Source: Brevibacillus parabrevis
GTDB taxonomy: Bacteria; Bacillota; Bacilli; Brevibacillales; Brevibacillaceae
Length of the DNA stretch: 64,000 nt
NCBI RefSeq assembly: GCF_003710905.1
Contig: NZ_RHHV01000019.1
Coordinates: 233,402 to 297,401 of the forward strand
Direction: 5' to 3'
A model generated the notes under the pieces. That model ran no database searches, had not been told where the DNA came from, and was given only the letters and a program-made list of their open reading frames with translations. Every line of letters begins with the position of its first letter. Position 1 is the stretch's first letter. Positions 26,601 through 34,461 of this stretch are shown piece after piece. Both the position numbers and the translations under genes were made by a program.

Positions 26601-26766
26601 CCAGGACACCTTGCTCTACATCAGGATGCTTTGGGTCTGCATTGAGCGAGTACCACATCCAGCGCAGTCCCAAAAGCAGCGCAAGAAAAAAAGTCAGGAT
26701 GATTGCATACTTCCAGAGAGGCGCTGCTGCGTAATGAGGTATGGTTCGGCTATGTCGTTTCATCAT
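23611..26766 (-). CDS. Hybrid sensor kinase with two kinase modules and an internal receiver
   Basis: 1051-residue membrane sensor. Order: membrane helix (about 17-38); outside galactose-binding-like domain (about 60-215); seven-helix 7TMR-DISM-type membrane part (about 220-410); HisKA with HTSHELRTPLHG (His456) and its ATPase domain (NLIHNALKF, DTGIGM, GIGLGL); a receiver with phosphoacceptor Asp772 (IIMDVMMP); then a second, LytS-type kinase with AQIHPHFLFNTL (His863 region) and its own ATPase domain (VENAVNHGL, DDGVGM). So phosphate could pass to the receiver and also out through a second kinase. The start lacks a clear ribosome-binding site; see the small upstream frame. No LytTR or OmpR regulator gene is adjacent. 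It follows the prepilin peptidase gene by 43 bases. Confidence 0.9.
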   Translation of the reverse strand: MMKRHSRTIPHYAAAPLWKYAIILTFFLALLLGLRWMWYSLNADPKHPDVEQGVLDMRGWDFERSPSISLKGQWEFYPNAFLSQKDLKQVPERERQYVQVPGDWSSAFPNAADSYGYGTYRLRILVDQQLEQPYTFWIQEIEAASRIEINGEHIGGLGVPATTAETTKPWKASYTATYTAGDAKVIELLIQSANFQRPHNGGIIKDIYFGSQAAVDTERWYSIGLQMATFLILLLHGLYAGILFVFKPRQKEFLFFLLLLFCVAIKTVIDYDNLMLLWFPIPYAWALKIELLSYIWQPLLMILLVRRLSNAGGETTSRLFRVYLFLLSLYSLFLLLASSEWVYLSSKLLSLYYLGPLLLFAFIIVRMLMRSQQDAMFLLIAAVSVYSNVIWGVLQQYQLIDMKNVYYPVDLIAALVSFSAYWFRGYFRHAEERAMLTEQLKKADKQKDQFLAHTSHELRTPLHGIMNIAETVVMSERHVMGSRSTQDMELLITISRRMSHLLDDLLDVVRLQDKHIVLDKKPLRIQAVTSGVISMLAYMAEGRPIQLQMEVPDSTPPILADEKRLVQILFNLIHNALKFTEQGAITVFAEAVGNQVEIRVSDTGIGMDEETQARIFKPYEQGGQRVNNGGGIGLGLAICAQLVELHDSKLHVHSEPGKGSHFSFLLPVVAEPESMASVENNRERERSGEKAYQVPVLTKSVRNEFHPSWSSLHTAACSFAERGANILAVDDDPVNLKVLERILSPYQITTCTSARDALDLLFAKQWDLIIMDVMMPHMSGYELTQKIREHFTLSELPILLLTARSQPEDIYTGYLAGANDYICKPVDGMELKYRVWSLTTLKQTVDERLRMEAAYLQAQIHPHFLFNTLSSILALSDIDTEKMRNLGDAFTSFLRISFDFLNTGERVPLSHELELVESYLYIEKERFGERLSIEWEVDSGCETVLIPPLTIQPLVENAVNHGLLSQIEGGTLRIRIVRQEDATRFEVQDDGVGMNKEIVERILDLATKEKGGIGVSNTHRRLTQMYGKGLSIQSKPGEGTTVSFVIRDQVK

Positions 26767-26809
26767 AGTTGCATATTTTCGACATCAACATGTTTATCCC
26801 TTTATCCGC

Positions 26810-27451
26810 CTACGCAAACCGCTCCCCCGAAAAATAGGCGACAAGCGTCCCAAAAGCGATCCACGGTGCAAAAGGCAGCTTTGACTGACAGCTCGCCCGC
26901 CCGGCTATGAGCAGCGCCAAACCGTACAATCCCCCCGAAACAGACGAGTAGATCATCGCCCACACAAGCAAATCCGGCGGAAGAAACAGGCCGATCGCCC
27001 CGTACAGCTTGACGTCTCCTCCTCCGATTGCGCCATCCGTCACGACTGCGATCAGCAACAACAGCAGAAACACGCCTGCCGCTCCGATCAGCTGAGCGCT
27101 AAAATCGCTGCCCTGATAAGGAAACAAGCCGCGCAGCAAAAGAACGGACAGGCAAAAAGGAAGCAGCACGCTATTGGGAATGCGGCGGTCAGCCAAGTCT
27201 GCCACCGTGACGAGCACGAGGAAAGAAACAAGCGATAGGCCCAGCAGCAATTCCGCTGTCCAGCCGTATTTCCAGTACGTAAGGGGAAAACACAGCCCTG
27301 TCACTGCTTTCATAAACCAAGCGCCTCTCTTGAATCGCTCGCGATCTTTTTGGTCACGCATGCCAACCGCCCGCATCCCGAGCGCTATGCAAGCAGAACC
27401 AATCAGCAGACCGCTCCAGCCCAAGCCAAGCGCAAGCAAGATTGCAGACAT
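26810..27451 (-). CDS. A24 prepilin peptidase (catalytic domain only)
   Basis: 213-residue polytopic membrane protease of the type IV prepilin peptidase family. Both catalytic aspartates are visible: one in LVTVADLADRRIPN and one in the GxGD motif GGGDVKLYGAIG. The N-terminal methylase domain of PilD/ComC-type enzymes is missing, as in archaeal-type and TadV-type peptidases. GAGGTGATGAG precedes the ATG. No pilin, ATPase or Tad genes are in the window, so its substrate is elsewhere. It is probably cotranscribed with the hybrid kinase downstream. Confidence 0.88.
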   Translation of the reverse strand: MSAILLALGLGWSGLLIGSACIALGMRAVGMRDQKDRERFKRGAWFMKAVTGLCFPLTYWKYGWTAELLLGLSLVSFLVLVTVADLADRRIPNSVLLPFCLSVLLLRGLFPYQGSDFSAQLIGAAGVFLLLLLIAVVTDGAIGGGDVKLYGAIGLFLPPDLLVWAMIYSSVSGGLYGLALLIAGRASCQSKLPFAPWIAFGTLVAYFSGERFA

Positions 27452-27641
27452 CTCATCACCTCACTCCACGGAATCCGGAATTATTTCCCTCATTTTAGCT
27501 TTGCAAGTTGAGACAAAAAAAGCCGCTCGCTCCCCTCTCTTCCATGCGCAAGCTGATAGCGGTGATACCTTTTCTTTCTCCCGTAGTTTATAGTAAGGAA
27601 GGAAATGCACTGTACACCCTTCATGAAAAAGGATGCGAACC

Positions 27642-28769
27642 ATGCGAAAAATCATTGTTGTAGGTGCCGGAATTGTTGGCGCTTCGACGGCGTATCAGTT
27701 GGCAAAAAGAGGCGCAGAAGTAATGATTGTCGATCGAAAAGATAAAGGACAGGCAACCGATGCCGCAGCCGGGATCATTTGCCCGTGGCTGTCGCAAAGA
27801 CGCAATCAAGCCTGGTACAGGTTGGCCAAGGAGGGGGCGCGTTTCTATCCCTCGCTGATTGCCGAGCTGGAACAAAGCGGAGAAACGAACACCGGGTATG
27901 CCCGGGTGGGAGCACTCAGCATCCATACAGACAAAGACAAGCTGCTGACTTTGGAAAAACGGGCACTCACGCGCAAAGATGATGCACCGGAGCTGGGGGA
28001 TGTCTCCACGCTTTCAGCTGACGACACAAAAGCGCTGTTCCCGCCCCTGGACGAAAGCTATGCTTCTGTCCATGTCACAGGAGCCGCTCGCGTGGATGGC
28101 CGCGCCTTGCGGGATGCTTTGCTGCGCGCCGCGCAAAAACACGGAGCGTCCCTTTTGTACGAAAGCGCTGAACTCGTTTACGACGGGAACCGGATCACAG
28201 GGGTAAAGGCTGGAACGGAGAGCATCACAGCCGACTCTGTCGTGATCTGCGCCGGAGCGTGGGCCAATCACATTTTGCAGCCGCTGGGCGTAAACTTCCA
28301 GGTCACCTTCCAAAAAGGGCAAATTGTTCATCTGGAATACGCAGACAGGCAGACAGACAACTGGCCTGTTGTCATTCCTCCAAACGACCAATATTTGCTG
28401 GCATTCGATGAACATAAAATGGTGATCGGCGCCACACACGAGAACGATGTGCCAAGCTTCGATACACGCCTTACGCCAGGCGGCTTGCACGAAGTTTTTG
28501 CCAAAGCACTGGACATCGCTCCCGAGCTTGCCAACAGTACATTCGTCGAAGCGAGAGTGGGATTCCGTCCGTTCACGCCAGGGTTTCTGCCTGTCATCGG
28601 CCCGCTGCCCGGCTGGGAAGGCATTTTTGTTGCCAACGGCCTCGGCGCATCCGGCCTGACGATGGGTCCTTATATCGGCTATCAGATGGCGAAGCTCGCT
28701 CTCGATCTGGAAGTGGACATACCGTTAGAGCATTACGACGTGTCAGGTGCCATTGCGGCACAATCCTAG
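27642..28769 (+). CDS. FAD-dependent amine/amino-acid oxidoreductase (DadA-like)
   Basis: 375-residue flavoenzyme of the DAO family (glycine oxidase, D-amino acid dehydrogenase). The Rossmann motif VVGAGIVGAS starts at residue 6, followed by the acidic end VDRKD; VICAGAWANHI marks the second FAD-contacting region and GLGASGLTMGP the C-terminal one. The ATG at 27642 opens the Rossmann strand and is better spaced from AAGG than the one three codons earlier. It likely oxidises an amino acid or amine; the exact substrate is unknown. Monocistronic, ended by a strong hairpin. Confidence 0.88.
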   Translation: MRKIIVVGAGIVGASTAYQLAKRGAEVMIVDRKDKGQATDAAAGIICPWLSQRRNQAWYRLAKEGARFYPSLIAELEQSGETNTGYARVGALSIHTDKDKLLTLEKRALTRKDDAPELGDVSTLSADDTKALFPPLDESYASVHVTGAARVDGRALRDALLRAAQKHGASLLYESAELVYDGNRITGVKAGTESITADSVVICAGAWANHILQPLGVNFQVTFQKGQIVHLEYADRQTDNWPVVIPPNDQYLLAFDEHKMVIGATHENDVPSFDTRLTPGGLHEVFAKALDIAPELANSTFVEARVGFRPFTPGFLPVIGPLPGWEGIFVANGLGASGLTMGPYIGYQMAKLALDLEVDIPLEHYDVSGAIAAQS

Positions 28770-28779
28770 CTAACAGCAA

Positions 28780-28812
28780 CGAGGTCTTATCCTGTAAAGG
28801 GATAAGACCTCG
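28780..28812. terminator. Bidirectional terminator between the oxidase and lnrN-like genes
   Basis: CGAGGTCTTATCC / GGGATAAGACCTCG with a 6-base loop, serving convergent genes ending at 28769 and 28835. Confidence 0.85.
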
Positions 28813-28834
28813 CTTCATTTCATACCGCTCAGCT

Positions 28835-29983
28835 TTATACAAACTGCCTGCTGTCATTGTTTTTCCCGAACCGATAAACCGCGATCAGGGCAAACACGAG
28901 GGCAAATCCTCCGAGAATGAGCAAATTCACATACAAGCTTCCCAAGCTCTGGCCTTGCTGTAGCTGATCGATGCTGTCCAAAAGCCAATGCTGCGGCAAA
29001 AAGCTCGATATTTTGCGCACGGTCTCAGGCATGATGTTCACCGGGAAATAACAACCTGCGAGCAGGCAGCTCGGGGTAATGATCATATTGCGCATGGCTC
29101 CTGCTGCCGATGTGCTTTTGGCAAATGCGACAATCGTCAGCGCAAGTCCGATTGCCGTGAGAGCAAACAGCAGCAGGACAACAATCAACGGGAAGGTCGG
29201 CATCCCCGCATCGATATGAAAAATCAGCTTCATCGCCACCAGCGTGACAACAATCTGCAAAAAGATCAGCAGCAAACTGACGACGACATTGGACAGCACG
29301 TACGCTCTCGCTGACATCGGCGAGGAAAGCAGGCGCAAGAACGTCCGGTTCTCTTTTTCCTTGAGGATGATCTCGGACAAGTTGGCCGCAGAAAACATCA
29401 TGAACGTGATCAAGTAGCCAATCGTTTGGTACGACATCATTTTCTCATTCGAGGTGTCAGGCTGCGCCGTCGCTTTAAGCTTGAAAGGATGTTGGCTGTA
29501 GCTGTCGTAAATGCGGGCAAAAGCCGCTTCATCGCCTTTTGTCTCCTTGCCGATCGCAGCTACGTTGCCAATATAGCTTTGCAGCATCGCTTTGATGTAT
29601 GCCGTGACTGACTCGCCTTTGACGGACATGATGCGGATGTGCCCTGGCTCGCCTGTCTTCACACGATCCGCAAAGCCTTGCTCGAAAATGATGCCGCAGT
29701 CCAGATCGCCCGAAGCGATGCGTGCACGCAGCGTCTCCTCATCCAATGGAGTTACCTGAACTTGACCAAGCCCCTCCAAGTAACGGATGACTCCGCTCGT
29801 AACCACCTGACTGCCATCTTGATTGACTACCCCGGCCCGGATCGTTCCTGTACTTGCATTGCTGTAAAAAAACAGCGAGATCAAAATCCCGACAATCGGC
29901 AGACCAAAGTACAAGAACCAGTTCTTTTTCTTGCGGAACGTATCTTTCAGCGTTTTGCGAATGAGCCACACCATTTCATCCAT
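28835..29983 (-). CDS. lnrN: ABC-2 permease, LnrN-like
   Basis: 382-residue permease of the ABC-2 class: one N-terminal helix, an outside domain of about 150 residues, then five C-terminal helices (from MMSYQTIGYLITFMMF on) with an EKENRTFLRLLSSPMS segment between them. It starts one base after the stop of the second permease, with GGGAGGC 8 bases upstream. Size, order and pairing with a second permease, an ATPase and a NarL-type two-component pair match Bacillus subtilis lnrJKLMN (yfiJKLMN), which gives resistance to linearmycins. The substrate here is inferred from that resemblance only. Confidence 0.85.
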   Translation of the reverse strand: MDEMVWLIRKTLKDTFRKKKNWFLYFGLPIVGILISLFFYSNASTGTIRAGVVNQDGSQVVTSGVIRYLEGLGQVQVTPLDEETLRARIASGDLDCGIIFEQGFADRVKTGEPGHIRIMSVKGESVTAYIKAMLQSYIGNVAAIGKETKGDEAAFARIYDSYSQHPFKLKATAQPDTSNEKMMSYQTIGYLITFMMFSAANLSEIILKEKENRTFLRLLSSPMSARAYVLSNVVVSLLLIFLQIVVTLVAMKLIFHIDAGMPTFPLIVVLLLFALTAIGLALTIVAFAKSTSAAGAMRNMIITPSCLLAGCYFPVNIMPETVRKISSFLPQHWLLDSIDQLQQGQSLGSLYVNLLILGGFALVFALIAVYRFGKNNDSRQFV

Positions 29984-29984
29984 G

Positions 29985-31112
29985 TTAAAATGCCTCCCGT
30001 CTGCGAATGGAGATGACCGTCAAGACCAGAAACACAGCTGCGATTCCAAGATTCAGTCCGATCACTTTCCAGACGGCGGCGATATTGTCCATGTAGATCA
30101 GCTCCAACAAAGCCGTATTGATCCAACGCAAGGGAGACAAGTTGGTCAGAAGCGTCAAGATGCCCTCCGTGTTCTCAATCGGAAAATACGCGCCGCCAAA
30201 AAACGAAGCGCACTGCAAGAAAATCATCACTACCATGTACGAGCCTTCCTGTTTGGTCAGCAGAAACCCGATGCCAAGTCCCAGGCTCACCGCCAAGAGT
30301 ACCTCTGTCAACAAAGCAAGCAGAACCAGCCAAAAATGATTGCCCCAGTAAGCATGATAGACAAATTTGCTAAACAGCACGACGACCAGCACACAGAGCG
30401 TATTGATGAACACATTGCCGATCATTTTGCCAACCAGAATTTCTCCCTTGCTGATCGGCGCTGCCATCAGGCGGATTGCCGTCTTCCGCGCCCGTTCCGC
30501 ACCGAACAAATAGTTGGCGGAAATGATCGAGAACAGGGCGATCATCGTTGTCATCGACACGGCGTAGTAATCGATGGAGCCTGGTTTTCTGACTGCTGCC
30601 AGCGTTGTTTCCTGAATAAAATCTTTGCTTTCCGCTGCATGTTTCAAAATGTTTGTGCCGACACCCGGACTCGCCTGAAAGGCGGCCGTGCCGAGTGCAT
30701 AACGATCGGCAAAGGCGACCAGCATCCCTTGCAAAATGCCGCTTTCCACTGTGTTTTTGCTGCTGCCGAAAAACGCAATGCCCTCCTTGTCAATCGTCGC
30801 ATAAGCCGTATAGCGCCCGGAGCTGACTTCCTGGCGCCAATCCATCCCCGGCCTGATCGGGACGACTTCCACTCCTTCTTTTCCGATCGCTTTCGTAAAG
30901 CTGTCCCAGTACGCAGACATGTCGTTTTCCGAAAAAGTCGCTTGGTACAGCAGGCGAACCTCCCCGACCGAATGCTTTGACGAAAAAGCATTGGACAAGC
31001 CCGCACCCAAAATCAGCATCAGGATGATCGGCAGGGCGAGCATGAAGAGAAACGTTTGCCGATTTCTCACGCTGGAAAGAATCTCTTTTAACGCAATTCT
31101 CCAAATAGCCAT
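29985..31112 (-). CDS. lnrM: ABC-2 permease, LnrM-like
   Basis: 375-residue ABC-2 permease with the same plan as its neighbour: helix I (NRQTFLFMLALPIILMLILG), an outside domain of about 140 residues, five C-terminal helices with GAERARKTAIRLMAAPIS between the first two, and a short cytoplasmic RRREAF tail. GAAAGGGAG precedes the ATG. Together with 28835-29983 it would form a heterodimeric channel driven by the ATPase at 31130-32068. Confidence 0.85.
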   Translation of the reverse strand: MAIWRIALKEILSSVRNRQTFLFMLALPIILMLILGAGLSNAFSSKHSVGEVRLLYQATFSENDMSAYWDSFTKAIGKEGVEVVPIRPGMDWRQEVSSGRYTAYATIDKEGIAFFGSSKNTVESGILQGMLVAFADRYALGTAAFQASPGVGTNILKHAAESKDFIQETTLAAVRKPGSIDYYAVSMTTMIALFSIISANYLFGAERARKTAIRLMAAPISKGEILVGKMIGNVFINTLCVLVVVLFSKFVYHAYWGNHFWLVLLALLTEVLLAVSLGLGIGFLLTKQEGSYMVVMIFLQCASFFGGAYFPIENTEGILTLLTNLSPLRWINTALLELIYMDNIAAVWKVIGLNLGIAAVFLVLTVISIRRREAF

Positions 31113-31129
31113 CTGGCATCTCCCTTTCT

Positions 31130-32068
31130 CTAGTCCCGCAAGTTTCTGCCTGTCAATGTCAGAAACACCGATTCCAGATTAGGGGCTTGCTCTTCGACAG
31201 AGCGAATCTCTACCTGGTCTTTAATCAACTGCTGGATAATCCGGTTCAAATTGTTGACTTCCGACTTCGACACGATCTTGAGCGTGTTTTCTTCCTGGCG
31301 CACGGCAGTGACCCCAGCGATTCCTTGCAGCGATTCGATGGAGATCGCTCCATCCGCGCGAAAGCCAATCCAGATTTCTTTCGTGTCTGTAATGATCGAT
31401 GTCAGTTGCTCTTTTGTGCCTTCCGCAATGATTTTGCCGTGATCCACGATGGCAATGCGGGTACAAATCTCTTCGACTTCTTCCATGTAGTGACTCGTGT
31501 AAATGATCGTGCAGCCCATCTCGTTGAGCTTGCGAACCGACTGTAAAATGTAGTTGCGCGACTGCGGATCGATCCCGACTGTCGGCTCATCCATAATGAT
31601 CAGCTTGGGAAGGTGAGCGATGGCACAAGCGATGTTGAGCCGCCGCTTCATCCCGCCGGAAAAATTTTTCGGGAAGCTCTGGTGCTTGTCGCCCAATCCG
31701 ACGAACGCGAGCGCTTCTTCCGTCCGCTCCCGCAGCATCGCTCCCCGCAGACCGTACAAGCCGGCAAAAAAGCTGACGTTTTCATACGCGGTCATGTCTT
31801 CGTAAATCGCCAACTCCTGGGGGACGATGCCCGTATTCATTTTGGCGAACTTGCTGTCCTTCACGATGTTTTTGCCGAGCAGAACGATTTCTCCTTTTGT
31901 CGGCCGCAACAAGGACGCAATCATGTTAATCGTCGTGCTTTTGCCCGCTCCATTCGCCCCCAAAAAGCCAAAAATCTCTCCTTCCCCGATGTTCAATGTC
32001 ATATTGTCCACAGCGATAAAATCGCCGAATTTTTTGGTCAAGTTGCGGATTTCGAGTACATGGCTCAT
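31130..32068 (-). CDS. lnrL: ABC transporter ATPase, LnrL-like
   Basis: 312-residue ATPase. Walker A GANGAGKST, Q-loop VPQELAIYEDM, signature FSGGMKRRL, Walker B LIIMDEPTVGID and switch TSHYMEE are intact; an additional C-terminal domain of about 90 residues (DGAISIESLQGIAGV onward) follows, as in NatA/LnrL drug exporters. It lies between the kinase gene and the two permeases, 115 bases after the former and 17 before the latter. Confidence 0.93.
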   Translation of the reverse strand: MSHVLEIRNLTKKFGDFIAVDNMTLNIGEGEIFGFLGANGAGKSTTINMIASLLRPTKGEIVLLGKNIVKDSKFAKMNTGIVPQELAIYEDMTAYENVSFFAGLYGLRGAMLRERTEEALAFVGLGDKHQSFPKNFSGGMKRRLNIACAIAHLPKLIIMDEPTVGIDPQSRNYILQSVRKLNEMGCTIIYTSHYMEEVEEICTRIAIVDHGKIIAEGTKEQLTSIITDTKEIWIGFRADGAISIESLQGIAGVTAVRQEENTLKIVSKSEVNNLNRIIQQLIKDQVEIRSVEEQAPNLESVFLTLTGRNLRD

Positions 32069-32183
32069 CCGACTCAGTCCCTTCGTGGTTATGCCTGTAT
32101 TGTAATCAAAGAGGATGCCCCTATGTCAGTGCATAAGTTCATCCCCTCGCCGTGAGATTTTTCACTTGTTTTCATGAGAAACA

Positions 32184-33299
32184 TCATTCGTTTCTGTGCG
32201 GCAAAAGGGTCGTGACGCGAAAGCCTTTCGTCCCGTCAACGATGACCGTGCCTCCCGCAGAAGCCGCCCGCTCCTCCATCCCCAAGATGCCCAGTCCCTT
32301 GACGACCTTTGCCGTGCCGACTCCGTTGTCCTCGACAACAGCCTTGATGAACTTGTTCAGCACCCGCACCTCGATGGAGATGGCTGTCGCCTTGGCGTAT
32401 TTGAGCGAGTTGGTTACAGCCTCGGTCGCGTTTTGCTGGATGATTTTCCACTGAATCGGAGTGACAGCGTCAATATCTCCTTCAAACGTGAGCGTAGCTG
32501 CCACCGTTCCTTTTGCCGACAGTTCGTCCACGAACAGTCTGAGCCGATTGATCCCAAGCTCCTCCGGCCTCGGCTTCACTTCCTTGAGCGTCAGCCTGAT
32601 GCGCTCCAGCCCTTCTTTGGAAATCGCAATCGCATTGCCCAACAGCTCATTGGCCTTTTCCTGGTCGGTAGCAAGCATCATGCGCGCCGCCCCCATCTGG
32701 ATCAAAGCGCCAGCCACCGCATGTCCGACATCGTCGTGAATTTGCTGGGAAAGCCGATTACGCTCCTCCAGCTTGATCGTATATTCGGATTGCCTGATGT
32801 ATTCGTTGTTTTCGCTCAATGAACGCGACAGCCGCTGCAAATCCGCCCGCAGCCGCTCCCGCTCGCCCTCCAGGGAACGAATTTTTTCCGACAGCATGCT
32901 GCTGCATGTGAACAACAAATAGCTGAGCAAGCCGCTTAAAAGGTATACAGGAACCAGTTCCAGCGGGAGCAAAAATCCGCCTGCTCCGATCAGGACAATG
33001 CCCAATCCCTTGCCAATGGTTGACGAAGGAAGCAGTTCACATATGTTCATCGGCAAAAGCAGCCAGAGTAAAGGCTCCCAAAAAACCGCACCTGCCGCCA
33101 CGAGCACCAGGGACAAAGCGGACAGCAAGCGCTTGAATTGCGGCTTTTTGAAAATCAGCAAGGAAATGTTGAGCGCAACGTACAGCAAATAGATCAGGAT
33201 GAGCCACGGGTTCACTTCGGAAGCAAGATGGGCGAGAAACGAAGCGATCATGATATAGCCAAGCACCGTTGCCTTATTTCCAATCGTCCAACGATCCAT
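32184..33299 (-). CDS. lnrJ: NarL-type sensor histidine kinase, LnrJ-like
   Basis: 371-residue membrane kinase. Four to five N-terminal helices with little outside sequence, a coiled coil (residues 134-175), a HisKA_3 dimerisation domain with QQIHDDVGHAV (His188), and a compact HATPase (NATEAVTNSLKY, DNGVG, GLGILGMEER). TAGGAGAAG precedes the ATG. By position it would sense the compound exported by the downstream transporter, as LnrJ does through LnrM/LnrN in Bacillus. Its partner response regulator gene next door is broken, so its output is doubtful. Confidence 0.9.
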   Translation of the reverse strand: MDRWTIGNKATVLGYIMIASFLAHLASEVNPWLILIYLLYVALNISLLIFKKPQFKRLLSALSLVLVAAGAVFWEPLLWLLLPMNICELLPSSTIGKGLGIVLIGAGGFLLPLELVPVYLLSGLLSYLLFTCSSMLSEKIRSLEGERERLRADLQRLSRSLSENNEYIRQSEYTIKLEERNRLSQQIHDDVGHAVAGALIQMGAARMMLATDQEKANELLGNAIAISKEGLERIRLTLKEVKPRPEELGINRLRLFVDELSAKGTVAATLTFEGDIDAVTPIQWKIIQQNATEAVTNSLKYAKATAISIEVRVLNKFIKAVVEDNGVGTAKVVKGLGILGMEERAASAGGTVIVDGTKGFRVTTLLPHRNE

Positions 33300-33313
33300 C
33301 GATGAATCTTCTC

Positions 33314-33599
33314 CTATTCTCCAGACATTCTCGTCTCGCCTGTCAGATAGTAAATGGCGATCTGTGTCCTGTGCTCCAGGCCTGTTTTACTCAGGATGGA
33401 AGTAATGTAATTCGCGACTGTCCCTTCCGAAATGAACAGCTTTTTGGCGATTGCCTTGTTCGACAATCCCTTGGCAATCTGCTCGATGACTCCCAGCTCC
33501 CGCTCCCACCACTTCAAAATCGGAAAAGCTCGTCAAAATGATTTTCATGCCTTCTCGTATAAAAGAGTGGTCGTCCGCGATCAACACCTTGATCTTCAT
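33314..33599 (-). pseudogene. lnrK: LnrK-like response regulator with internal deletion and frameshift
   Basis: Remnant of a NarL-type response regulator. The first 27 or so codons from ATG 33599 read MKIKVLIADDHSFIREGMK, the start of a receiver with its acidic pair, through SDFEV. The sequence then jumps, in another frame, to WERELGVIEQIAKGLSNKAI and a full LuxR helix-turn-helix ending TGETRMSGE. The rest of the receiver, with the phosphorylated Asp and the Lys, is missing: about 286 bases remain of the usual 630-650. The junction lies near GGTGGGAGCGGGAG (about 33506-33519), where short repeats may have mediated the deletion. The two halves are not in one frame, so no working regulator is expected. 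Confidence 0.85.
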
Positions 33600-33772
33600 C
33601 GTGGGCTGCCCCCTGTCCTTCAAGCCCCTCACCGCACTGGCTGCCGATTCCGGCGTCTGTATGATTGGATGAAGCCGCATTTTTAGCAAAACTATTATAA
33701 CAAAAAAAGTAAATGCAGATGCCATGCATTGGAAATGTATGACGGTTCGAACGAAAAAAACAATTGCTTATA

Positions 33773-33787
33773 GACTGACGGTCAGTC
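33773..33787. promoter_or_regulatory. Palindrome GACTGACGGTCAGTC, likely TetR operator
   Basis: Near-perfect 15-base palindrome, 51 bases upstream of the TetR start, overlapping the region where its promoter should lie (TTGCTT at 33764-33769). TetR-family operators such as TGAC-n-GTCA have this look. The whole gap 33600-33837 holds only this site and promoter sequence. Confidence 0.7.
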
Positions 33788-33837
33788 ATATGGTAATTTA
33801 CAACCAACCACCGTCCGTTTTCCAAAAGGAGGAAATC

Positions 33838-34461
33838 ATGAGACGCATCGTCAAAGACCCCGTTACTCGTCGCGCCGAGATACTCGAAGCAGCCGGAGAG
33901 CTTTTTCGGCAGCAAGGCTATGTCCATACAACCGTGAACGCCATCATCCTGAAAGCTGGCGTAGCGAAAGGAACGTTCTACTACTACTTCAAGTCGAAAG
34001 AAGAGATTTTGGAAGCTTTCGTCCAAGGAATGGTCGATCGGCTCGCTGCCGCATATCAGACACTGGCAGACGATCCAAAGCAGGCTGCCCTGGAAAAGCT
34101 GCGGCAGATGCTGCGGGGGCAAAGCCGGATCGCGCAGCACGAACAGGAATGGATGGACAGCTTGCATCGTCCGGAAAACAGAGAACTGCACGAGCGGCTG
34201 AATGTGGCGATCGTGCAAAAAATCGCCCCTGTCTTCGCGCAGGTCATTGAACAGGGCAACAAGGAGTCCGTGTTTGATGTAGCAGCCCCTCTGGAAACGA
34301 TCCAGTTTTTGCTCGCAGGCTCGCAGTTTCTCCTGGAATCGAATATTTTCGGCTGGGATCGGGAAGAACAGCTCGCGCGCAGCCGGGCCATGCAGACGAT
34401 CATTGAGCGAGCATTGGGTGCCGAGCCGGGCGCGTTTGCTTTTTTGGGAGGTGCCACTTGA
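33838..34461 (+). CDS. TetR-family transcriptional regulator
   Basis: 207-residue repressor. The helix-turn-helix occupies residues 10-55 (AAGELFRQQGYVHTTVNAII, then AGVAKGTFYYYFKSKEEIL); the rest is an all-helical ligand/dimer domain. ATG 33838 follows AAAGGAGGA at 6 bases; a long upstream extension of the frame is not translated. Its stop overlaps the TTG start of the exporter by four bases, so the two are coupled. It probably represses both through the palindrome at 33773-33787. Confidence 0.93.
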   Translation: MRRIVKDPVTRRAEILEAAGELFRQQGYVHTTVNAIILKAGVAKGTFYYYFKSKEEILEAFVQGMVDRLAAAYQTLADDPKQAALEKLRQMLRGQSRIAQHEQEWMDSLHRPENRELHERLNVAIVQKIAPVFAQVIEQGNKESVFDVAAPLETIQFLLAGSQFLLESNIFGWDREEQLARSRAMQTIIERALGAEPGAFAFLGGAT

